Of a DNA stretch of 64,000 bases, positions 45,301 to 54,286 are shown in pieces. Made by a program: the position numbers and the translations under genes. Location: contig JACTAT010000001.1 in the NCBI GenBank assembly GCA_014526335.1, positions 3,524,596 through 3,588,595 of the forward strand. The letters run 5' to 3'. The DNA comes from Chrysaora quinquecirrha. Its lineage: Eukaryota; Cnidaria; Scyphozoa; Semaeostomeae; Pelagiidae. Below the pieces are notes generated by a model, which did no database searches, was not told the DNA's origin, and worked only from the letters and a program-made list of their open reading frames with translations. Position 1 is the first letter of the stretch. Each line of letters begins with the position of its first letter.

Positions 45301-47373
45301 TGGGGAGAAATTCGTGGAAGGTGATGATAATGATTGTGTTGAGAGTTGCGGGGAGTTACCTGAAGATAAAAGGAAGATTAGTGGAACAAGTGAGACAGAA
45401 GAAGCCTCAGCTTTGACGGAGGACGATGAATTCGAACAAGTCATTAAGGTGGAAATAAAACTGGACAGGCATCGAGCCGAAGACGAAAAAACTGTTCACG
45501 AGATTCGAAGTGAAGACTCAGAGTTTGAATCTCAAGATCAATCCATGGACAAGAATAATAACTTTGAAGGGAATATTTTGAGTATTAATGGCGGGAAACA
45601 CGGAGAAAACGGAACTAAAGGTTCGGGGGTGGATTTTGTCTTGGACGTTAGACCTTTAAGAAAGGAAAAATCAAATAATATAAGTAAAACATTTTCTACA
45701 GCATCATTATCCCATTTAAACGCGAAACCCAGTACAGATATGAACATGAACAATATATGCAGTTTTGTAAGTGTTGCCGATGAAGAATCATTGTTAAAGA
45801 CGAAAACAAGCGAAACTCGAAGTTCAAAATCTAGAAATGTTAGGCCTGGCAGCCGGACACGAGAAGGGATTTTGAGTAAAAGCTTTTCAAGCGACGGGAC
45901 TTTCATAACAAAACTACAGCCGAGGAGTCCGGTTAGACAGGGAAAGATGAATTTTCAAGAGTTTAAGACGTCGACTTGGAATTCAGAAATGCTGTTGGAG
46001 ATGACTGCTAGTAATTATAGATTTGGGACAAATGAGAAGATTGGTTTGCAGAGGCCCCGCACGGCAGCGAAATGGTTTACGCAGGATCGACGGACTTTTG
46101 AAAGAAGTAAAAGTATGGATTTGCAGACTACGAGGCACGAGGTGGGTTTGATAGAAAATTTAGTTTTTAATCTTCTGAGGATTTCATTGTTGCATAGGAC
46201 TAACGTTATGGCGTAGTACTTTTTACAGGCAGGAAAAGATTTCTAAGGCAAACATTATTTGTCAAATATTGAAGGTTTCTCGTCAAGCAAAATGTTTGAC
46301 CGTTTGGCAATGTCGCAAAACATTGCTCGTCAAACATTTTTTACTTGCGTCAAGCAAAGATTGTTTTGGAACTATTTCAAAAACATTGCGCAACAAATGC
46401 ATCTTGTTTCTGTTTGTGAAACGGTCAAACATTGTTTGCAAAGCAAATCTCAAATGTTTGAAAAACAACGTTTGATCGTTTGGCCAGGGTCTTAGAACAG
46501 ACACAGTTTTTCGCAATTTTATACCGAAACAATTTGCTTCGCGAAACTAGAATATCGAAGGATATTTGATTGAGCGCATTTAACCTGACAATTTCCGAAA
46601 ACAGCAGAGATTGTATGGAAATTGAAGGATATTCCCCAAACAAAATCAGAATTTCGAATACTGGTTAACATGAAGTGTAAATGGACTCGACGTTGATTCT
46701 CACAATTCTGTTGTGATCTGTTTTCATCTAAGACAGCTACTGTATCCGTGATGGATCAACGAACAAAATTGTGCGACAATCGTACCGTCGTTTGGCAGTG
46801 ATGGGATTTAAAGCGTCCAAATAGGTTCCATTTGCATTTATATTTGCACCATAATCGCATTAGCATGCACGCAGGCTGCTTGACCAAAGATAATTTGGCT
46901 TGACTCCCACTTAAAGCAAGATACCATGCTTTAGATGTAGCGAGGTAAAAAATTCATAATAGTATTCAACCTTTCTCAAGACGAAGATACGCCCAGCTAA
47001 AAACTCTCCTCATCTGACAATGAAAAAAAAAGATGTGCCTTGGGTGTGGCATGAGATTCTCTTTTCTTCATGTAGGCCTTTTCCCGGTCTTTGACCGTGT
47101 TACCGTAACTTTCTCCTGACCATGGGGAGGTGTCATGCTGAAACCATGATTTAAAAGTGGGGAGGTACAGATTAACTATTTCATCTTTTTGGCTATTTTG
47201 CTTTTTAGTCGAGCTGGCAGCTTCCAAAACTTCAAGACAAAACCGACAGAACGCAGAGCAGATACTCAAAGTTTATGGCGCCAACAGAAGATAGGAATCA
47301 CGTATTGTTTAATGGTAACTTATCAAGGCTTGGATCCGCGTCACAAGGGTTTAGTTTTTATAAACGAAAGTGA
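42301..47373 (+). CDS. RCC1-repeat (beta-propeller) protein with long disordered tail (one apparent 1-nt break)
   Basis: Six coding exons: 42301-42451, 43217-43446, 43540-43783, 44351-44532, 45012-46141 and 47209-47373; about 700 residues. The first 400 form RCC1/RLD repeats: HVWGCGQFGQHGHG, LYGWGNNGTQQLGL, TIGSNNRGQLGNG, ISCGAIHAI, VYNWGYGPACGS, FAWGSNSEGQLG, LYMWGKNLWGVLEGG. The remainder is acidic, then Ser/Arg-rich, without recognised domains, ending SFYKRK. Exon 5 opens with GQLGIQVSKN in the expected frame but meets TGA after 20 codons; one extra A at about 45033 restores the long frame, and then all phases agree. Repeat number plus acidic tail recall RPGR or related ciliary RCC1 proteins, but that identity is unproven. 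AATAAA lies at 47474. Confidence 0.85.
43885..44230 (-). repeat. Two SINE family 2 copies in tandem
   Basis: Reverse-strand copies at about 43905-44040 and 44070-44230, each with the family words (GGCGCTAGTCGCTAGGATC, GGCTGTGACGCTTTCGTGG; TAGCGCCAAGGATCTC, CCGTGGCTGGGGTTCGAGC). A GAAGATGAAGGTGA simple tail flanks the first. They lie in the RCC1 intron before exon 44351-44532. Confidence 0.7.
44600..44780. repeat. Dispersed repeat shared with 18.1 kb
   Basis: Contains AAGTGGTGGAGCATATTCC then CCCAGTAGGCCCC, similar to 18112-18150. Old element of unknown type in an RCC1 gene intron. Confidence 0.35.
46245..46492. repeat. MITE family 2 copy in RCC1 intron 5
   Basis: Left end AAGGCAAACATTATTTGTC and right end CGTTTGATCGTTTGGCCAGG, with internal GTCAAACATTTTTTACTTGC and AATGTTTG words as in the other copies. 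Confidence 0.75.
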
Positions 47374-47736
47374 AAAAAGATGAGATTGACTCTGCAAAAA
47401 TTTTATTTCATTTTCGAACTCTATTTAAAGACATATGAACTATATTTTTGTGAGTTTTTAACTTTTATAAACAAATAAAAACGTTATGACAATTTGTAAA
47501 TAATGATAAAGTATTAAAATATGAAGTATATGTAATGGTTTTAAAATAAATAAAAAGGAAATAAATTAATGTGAATGATATTATTATTTCGTACTGGTTG
47601 TTGACCAAAGGAAGAAATTTCAGGTGCCATTTTGAGAGCTTAAAGTTATCAAGTACGACGATACAATCACAATAACACGGTACAACTGAATGGAATACAA
47701 TACCTTGTTATAAAATAGAATAGTAGAGCACCGTAC

Positions 47737-47941
47737 AAATGTGGCATAAACCTCGGTTTGATGCCGAGTTAATACCGCCATGAGGGGCTTGGGTTCGACT
47801 TTGATATTGCCTCACCACAGGTTATGATACCCGGATGTGGGCGTACTTGGCTAGAGACTCGTGTGCGAATTCCTTCGTGAATGATAATCGCACAGTCAGT
47901 TCTCGATTGAATTTGAAGTTTTCAATTCACGTTTTAATCGC
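47737..47941 (+). repeat. Split direct repeat A1
   Basis: 205 bp beginning AAATGTGGCATAAACC and ending ACGTTTTAATCGC, identical to A2 at 53087-53291 by base-by-base reading. Confidence 0.95.
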
Positions 47942-48387
47942 ATCAATATTTCGTTTTTGGTGCTGAATTGAAGTTAATATAGCTTACAAAGTCGGTCTTG
48001 TTGTCATACCGGTATTTGGTGCTGCTATCTGGCTGTGAAAGTGTTTTGCTGCTGGTATTGTCGCAGAATTATTTTGGGCCTAAATACAAGCTCGTGTCAT
48101 CTTCTGCTGATTCGTTTGATAATATTCACGTTGTTCGAAGTTGCTATCACATTTCTCTTGGGTGAGATCGTTTTAAATATATTTCAATTATTGTACTGTC
48201 TTTTAATATGGATAAGTCCACCAATTCGCAGAAATCCCTGAATCTACCCTTGGGAAATTCCGGATCTGTCGTTTCCTATGGGTGCCAGTGTGAATGACCT
48301 TATTCCTGATTTTTGAGGCAACTGTTCCATACACAAGAATTCCCCAGGCAGTAAATCTTCTTGTGGAACGTGGTAAAGGGCCTCGCT

Positions 48388-48663
48388 TGCCAAGTTTGAC
48401 GTTCAGCGGGCTGATCGCCTTCTTTCCATCCACCCTTGTCATCGCCAATTCTGTGGTATGAAATGGAAAGGACAGTTTTACGTTGATCTTGCTTTACCAT
48501 TTGGTCTCAGATCTGCCCCCTCTTATTTTTACTCGTTTCGCTAATATTCTGCAACAAATTTTCATACAATATGGCGGGGTAGATTTCATCTTACACTATT
48601 TAGATGATTTCTTGCTTGCAGGACCACCAGGCTCTGACTCTTGTGAGCGCAATCTGAGCAGAT

Positions 48664-48706
<43 letters not shown>

Positions 48707-48880
48707 CCATTTTTCATTGGCTGAGGAGTTAGGGGTTCCTATTGCTCCAAACAAAACAGAAGGCCCAGCTACTTCTATCACTTTTCTTGAGTTTATCTTG
48801 GATTTCGTAATACAGGATTTGCATCTACCTGAAGACAAGATTGCTAAGGTTCGTTTCGATGCTGTCTTCTTGGCTGAGAA
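48388..48880 (+). pseudogene. DIRS-type reverse transcriptase remnant
   Basis: Frame pieces read AKFDVQRA, RLLSIHP, GMKWKGQFYVDLALPFGLRS, then after a shift IFTRFANILQQIF, the catalytic HYLDDFLLAGPPGSDSC (YxDD from 48597), and after a 42-T tract LAEELGVPIAPNKTEGP. These are the conserved blocks of DIRS/Ngaro reverse transcriptases. At least one frameshift near 48525 and the poly-T interruption disable it. Confidence 0.88.
48665..48706 (+). repeat. 42-nt poly-T tract inside the RT region
   Basis: 42 consecutive T residues replace or interrupt the RT sequence between CERNLSR and the AEELGVP block. It may be a poly-A insertion remnant in reverse orientation or a replication expansion. Confidence 0.95.
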
Positions 48881-49015
48881 CCAAACATGGCTCAAAGCGC
48901 AGTCTTCTCTCCCTGATCGGGCTTTTACAGCTTTGTTGCCAAGCCCTCATACTAGCTCGACCGTTCCTTAGAAGACTTATTGATTGTTCCTCAAAAGTAG
49001 CAGAGCTACATCACT

Positions 49016-49333
49016 TTGTTTGGCTTTCTACCTGGGAATGAGCTATTGGATTGTTTGAATGGTAGGAGTCTCTTCCTTTTTGTCCATCAGGAGCTTTCGC
49101 TAGACTTTGCTATTACATCTGAGGCAGCAGGGAGCAAGGGCTTTGCTGCCATCAACAGCAATCAGTGGTTTGCAGGGCAGTGGCCCAAAGGCTGTTCTGA
49201 TCTGAACATTGCCATCAAAGATCTTATCCCAATTGTTCTTGCTGCTAGTGCTTGGGGTTCTGCTCGGGCTCGCAAACGTGTCATTTTCAAATGTGATAAT
49301 GCTGCAGTAGTTTTCTCTTTTAAGGCAGGGTAG
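49016..49333 (+). pseudogene. RNase H domain remnant of the DIRS element
   Basis: LDFAITSEAAGSKGFAAI, QWFAGQWPKGCSDLNIAIKD, LIPIVLAASAWGS and FKCDNAAVVF match the RNase H block following DIRS-type reverse transcriptases. The frame ends at TAG soon after FKAG. Confidence 0.85.
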
Positions 49334-49499
49334 TTGCAGGGATCGTCATCTTTTCTTTTCTTACTGAAAATCGTCCATTGAAACAACCGATTACAGCATT
49401 GATCATGCAATCCATAGTCTTTATCTTGATTTTTCCGGTGTTGATGATATGATGTTTTGGGCTACTTGGTCCTCTGCATTTTCGGTTTCCTGTGGGCAG

Positions 49500-49940
49500 C
49501 CGAGTTCACTGTGCCTCCTCTGGCTTTAATCCTAAGCTACATCTGTCTGTCTGTATTTCCGTGGCCAAACACCCTTTCCAAGACGTGGTTTTCCTTCACC
49601 TACCATCGTCAAAACTGACCAATTTGGCAAAGATTGTAACATTGTGTAGGCTTGGTCATCAAGCCACTAATGCTCTGTTTCTGCTCTCATGCAACATTGG
49701 CACCAAAGGGGCCCATCAGCTGGCCCTTGTTCACCTTTAAAGATGGTTCTCCTCTGACTCGGACTAGACTGAATTCTGAATTCTGTAGGGGCTGCTACTA
49801 CAGCTGCTTCCCTGAATTTTCCAAAACACCTAATCAAAGCTCTTGGTCGCTGGCCTAGCGACGCTTACAAATTATATATCTGGTTGCCTCAACACCGTCT
49901 GCAGGCAGCTTCTGTGTCATTGGCTACAGCCCGAACCATA
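49500..49940 (+). pseudogene. Tyrosine recombinase remnant of the DIRS element
   Basis: Out-of-frame pieces include KDGSPLTRTRLNSEF, GAATTAASLNFPK and IKALGRWPSDAYKLYIWLP, which carry the C-terminal lambda-integrase-family blocks of Ngaro/DIRS recombinases, with the catalytic tyrosine in the YKLYI part. At least one frameshift near 49740-49790 and loss of the Arg-box context make it non-functional. Confidence 0.82.
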
Positions 49941-50469
49941 ACCTCAGATTCTTAAGTTCTTGTTTTCTTTCGTTTCGTTTATAATTACAATACCAGCAAC
50001 AGTAATCTTTGTATCCATATATATGCTTTGGTTTGTATTCGTTGTTCGGTTATTATGCATATGGTTTGGTCTTTATAATCTCCTTTGTGAAACGTTTTGT
50101 ACTGCAAACATGAAATTAACACTGTAAGCAAGCATACGCTTTTAACTGGCAAAAAAAAAGTGTTTGGTTATTGATGCTCGTTTTATTTAAGTTTTGTATG
50201 CATTCCAGTTTATTCGGTGTCACGTATTCTGAATATGCATTTTTCAAACACTGTTGGCATAAATCTTGTGTTAGGTTATGATAAAATCAAAACTAGTGGT
50301 TTGGTACTTGGTGGCACCTGGTCTCAGTTTGCAAGCCTATTGTTCAGGATTCGATAACGTCAGAGTTACTGGCTACGTTTTTTCAACTGCGATACGTGAG
50401 CCAGTTAGGCCTGCATAAATCCAGCTAAATTCGACAACATCAAAGCAGGTGAATTGGCAAATTTCCTTT

Positions 50470-52665
50470 TCTCGGCAAGAAAACGGTTATATTCTTTGAG
50501 TTTGTTAAGGATTCGGAGTTCGGGTAACGATTTAATAGGTTCAAGAGTTCTGGTTAGGGACTCTATATCATTCAAGAGTTCTGGTTTAGGACTCAAAGTT
50601 TTGGTTAAGGCCTCGTTATCGTTCAAGAGCCCTGGTTTAGGTCTTGCGATCGTTTCGCGTTCTCCATATCATTAAAGAGTTCTGGCTTAGGACTCACTAT
50701 AATCAAAGAGTTCTGATTAAGGATTCAGTATCGTCAAAGGGTTCTGGTTTAAGGACTCAGTATCGCCAAAGGGTTCTGGTTAAGGACTCAGTATCGCCAA
50801 AGAGTTCCGTTTTAGGACTCACTATAATCAAAGAGTTCTGATTTAGGATTCAGTATCGTCAAAGAGTTCTGATTAAGGACTCAGTATCGTCAAAGGGTTC
50901 TGGTTAAGGACTCAGTATCGTCAAAGAGTTCCCTTTTAGGACTCACTATAATCAAAGAGTTCTGATTTAGGATTCAGTATCGTCAAAGGGTTCTGGTTAA
51001 GGACTCAGTATCGTCAAGGAGTTCTGGTTAAGGATTCAGTATTGTCAAGGAGTTCTGGTTTAAAACTCACCATAATCAAAGAGTTCTGATTAAGGATTCA
51101 GTATAATCAAGAGTTCTGATTAAGGACTCAGTATAATCAAAGAGTTCTGATTAAGGATTCAGTATCGTCAAAGAGTTCTGGTTAAGGACTCAGTATAATC
51201 AAAGAGTTCTGATTAAGAATTCAGTATCGTCAAAGAGTTCTGATTAAGGATTCAGAATCGTCAAAGAGTTCTGATTAAGGATTAAGTATTGTCAAGGAGT
51301 TCTGGTTTAAGACTCACTATAATCAAAGAGTTCTGATTAAGGATTCAGTATAATCAAAGAGTTCTGATTAAGGACTCAGTATAATCAAAGAGTTCTGATT
51401 AAGGATTCAGTATCGTCAAAGAGTTCTGATTAAGGATTCAGAATCGTCAAAGAGTTCTGATTAAGGATTAAGTATCGTCAAGGAGTTCTGGTTTAAGACT
51501 CACTATAATTAAAGAGTTCCGATGAAGGATTCAGTATCGTCAAAAGTTCTGATTAAGGACTCAGTATAATCAAAGAGTTCTGATTAAGGATTCATTATCG
51601 TCAAAGAGTTCTGGTTAAGGACTCAGTATAATCAAAGAGTTCTGATTAAGGATTAAGTATCGTCAAGGAGTTCTCGTTAAGGACTCAGAACCATCAAAGA
51701 GCTCTGGTTAAGGACTCAGAATCATCAAAGAGCTGTTTTAGGACTCGCTATAATCAAAGAGTTCTGATTAAGGATTCAGTATCGTCAAAGAGTTCTGATT
51801 AAGGACTCAGTATAATCAAAGAGTTCTGATTAAGGATTCAGTATCATCAAAGAGTTCTGGTTAAGGACTCAGTATAATCAAAGAGTTCTGATTAAGGATT
51901 AAGTATCGTCAAGGAGTTCTCGTTAAGGACTCAGAACCATCAAAGAGCTCTGGTTAAGGACTCAGAATCATCAAAGAGTTCTGTTTTAGGAGTCACTATA
52001 ATCAAAGAGTTCTGATTAATGATTCCGTATCATCAAAGAGTTCTCGATAAGGACTCAGAATCATCAAAGAGTTCTGGTTAAGGACTCAGAATCATCAGAG
52101 TTCTGGTTAAGGACTCAGAATCATCAGAGTTCTGGTTAAGGACTCGGTGCCATCAAAGAGTTCTGGTTAAGGACTCAATATTGTCAAAGAGTTTTGTTTA
52201 AGGACTCAATATCATCAAAGAGTTCTGATTAAAGACTCAGTATCATCAAAGAGTTCTGGTTAAGGACTCAATGTTGTCAAGAGTTCTAGTTAAGGACTCA
52301 ATATTGTCAAGAGTTCTGGTTAAGGACTCAGTATCATCAAAGAGTTCTGGTTAAGGACTCAATATTGTCAAAGAGTTCTGGTTAAGGACTCAATATTGTC
52401 AAGAGTTCTGGTTAAGGACTCAGTATCATCAAAGAGTTCTGGTTAAGGACTCAATATTGTCAAAGAGTTCTGGTTAAGGACTCAATATTGTCAAAGAGTT
52501 CTGGTTAAGGACTCAATATTGTCAAAGAGTTCTGGTTAAGGACTCAATATTGTCAAAGAGTTCTGGTTAAGGACTCAATATTGTCAAAGAGTTCTGGTTA
52601 AGGACTCAATATTGTCAAAGAGTTCTGGTTAAGGACTCAGTATCATCAAGAGTTCTATTTATGGA
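50470..52665 (+). repeat. 31-bp minisatellite inside the retrotransposon
   Basis: About 70 tandem units of GTTCTGGTTAAGGACTCA followed by ATATTGTCAAAGA, with variants (GATTAAGGATTCAGTATCGT, ATAATCAAAGA, units shortened to 29). The last units near 52440-52640 are almost identical; the first are more diverged. It lies between the recombinase remnant and B1. Confidence 0.95.
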
Positions 52666-52896
52666 CTCGATTCTGCCAATCTTTGCTGTCAGTTTTTCTG
52701 ACACAATCTAACTCTGCTCTTCTTATCTTCTCTTCTCTTTCTTGCTTTCCTTCTACCTGGCTTTTCTCCTCGTTTATAGGTTGGGTTTGGGTTAGTACTT
52801 AGTCATGGCTAGTAGGAGCGGCTAGAAGTGTTTTGGGCCGGCCTTTAGGGTAGCTGAGGTGGTCAGTGATGGGCGGACACCTGCGTGGTGTCCCTT

Positions 52897-53088
52897 GGGC
52901 CGGAAAGGTTTTTTCCCTACTTTCATCACTGACCTGTTGGCTTAACACCTCTTGGGGTGCGTGGTTACAGGGCCTATAGATAGGTTACCCTAGGGCGTGC
53001 TCACAGGTCCTTTGGAGGCTGCTCATTTTGTGGCTGATGCACTAACGCCCAACTTCCTGACAGGGTGTTTCCGAGATGGGGGGATTAA
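52897..53088 (+). repeat. Split direct repeat B1
   Basis: 192 bp from GGGCCGGAAAGGTTTTTTCC to GAGATGGGGGGATTAA, matching B2. It overlaps the first 2 bases of A2. Confidence 0.95.
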
Positions 53089-53291
53089 ATGTGGCATAAA
53101 CCTCGGTTTGATGCCGAGTTAATACCGCCATGAGGGGCTTGGGTTCGACTTTGATATTGCCTCACCACAGGTTATGATACCCGGATGTGGGCGTACTTGG
53201 CTAGAGACTCGTGTGCGAATTCCTTCGTGAATGATAATCGCACAGTCAGTTCTCGATTGAATTTGAAGTTTTCAATTCACGTTTTAATCGC
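53087..53291 (+). repeat. Split direct repeat A2
   Basis: Identical to A1 at 47737-47941; directly follows B1 as expected for the A1-B1-A2-B2 layout. Confidence 0.95.
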
Positions 53292-53497
53292 CCCTCCCTT
53301 CCCTCCCCTCTCTGCTGTTTCTTCTCTCTGCTCTTACTACTATTTTTCTCCTACTACTCCTCTTTTCTCACCGCAACCCTCCGCGGTGGGACAGGTGCAT
53401 TGGTCACCGACCGTAACATACATTGTCTTCGTCAGGCAGTTCATGGGCAGCTGAAGCTCCGAGAGCCGGGGTCCAGTGGGCACGTTCCCAGTCGTTG

Positions 53498-53689
53498 GGG
53501 CCGGAAAGGTTTTTTCCCTACTTTCATCACTGACCTGTTGGCTTAACACCTCTTGGGGTGCGTGGTTACAGGGCCTATAGATAGGTTACCCTAGGGCGTG
53601 CTCACAGGTCCTTTGGAGGCTGCTCATTTTGTGGCTGATGCACTAACGCCCAACTTCCTGACAGGGTGTTTCCGAGATGGGGGGATTAA
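53498..53689 (+). repeat. Split direct repeat B2, right end of the element
   Basis: 192 bp matching B1; the match stops at GGGATTAA and the flank becomes AATAC-rich simple sequence. Confidence 0.95.
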
Positions 53690-54140
53690 TAGGCAATATT
53701 ACAGACAATACAAAACAATACATTAGAATAGAATACAATACAAAACAATACATTACAATAGAATATAATACAAAACAATACAATAGAATAGAATAAAATA
53801 CAAAACAATAAAAAACAGGACAATACAATACAATACAATATAACACAATAGAAAGCAATACATGACAACACAAAAGAATACAATACAATATACAAATACA
53901 ATGCAATACAAAGCAATACAATACAATACAGAATGCAATACAATACATCAAAATACAATACAAGATAATACAATAAAACACAATACAATACAATAAAAAA
54001 TAATACACTATAACACAATACAATGCTCAAAACAAAACAATACATGCAAAACAATACATTTTCCAACAGAAAATAACGCAAAACGATACTATACCTACTT
54101 CAATTAGCAGCAGCATACAACATAATGCAATACAGCAAAA
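53690..54140. repeat. (AATAC)n-like simple repeat
   Basis: Runs of ACAATACAATA and AAACAATAC-type pentamer/decamer repeats directly flank the right end of the retrotransposon. The long Tyr/Cys/Ile-rich open frames on the minus strand are products of the repeat. Confidence 0.9.
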
Positions 54141-54157
54141 ACACAATGAGCAAAAAT

Positions 54158-54163
54158 TTTATT
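54158..54163 (-). terminator. Polyadenylation signal of TRPA-like gene
   Basis: AATAAA on the minus strand, 124 bp beyond the stop codon at 54287. Position fits a 3' UTR end. Confidence 0.5.
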
Positions 54164-54286
54164 CTGTCTTTTAACAGCTACTCCAAAATGACGATTTCTT
54201 ACCCTATAAAATCTATGTCCAATTTCTACAAAAGTCCAGCAAAGTCCACTAAGTTCTAACCTCTTTATCATTAGCACTGACCTCTT

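Larger units (their letters stand above)
47737..53689 (+). mobile_element. DIRS-order (Ngaro/PAT-like) tyrosine-recombinase retrotransposon with split direct repeats
   Basis: A 5953-bp unit laid out as A1 (47737-47941), internal region, B1 (52897-53088), A2 (53087-53291), spacer, B2 (53498-53689). A1 and A2 are identical over 205 bp, and B1 and B2 match over 192 bp. This split direct repeat order is diagnostic of Ngaro/PAT-type DIRS elements, which integrate by a tyrosine recombinase through a circular intermediate instead of a DDE integrase. The internal part carries broken reverse transcriptase, RNase H and tyrosine recombinase regions in the expected order, plus a 42-T tract and a large minisatellite. 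The copy cannot be autonomous. No target-site duplication is expected and none is evident. Confidence 0.88.

Noticed and set aside
47737..53291. Conventional LTR retrotransposon with 205-bp LTRs
   Set aside because: The second repeat pair B1/B2 offset from A1/A2, the lack of DDE integrase and the tyrosine recombinase blocks fit DIRS-type split repeats instead.
53643..54081. Tyr/Cys/Ile-rich frames on the minus strand
   Set aside because: Translation of AATAC-type simple repeat next to the retrotransposon.
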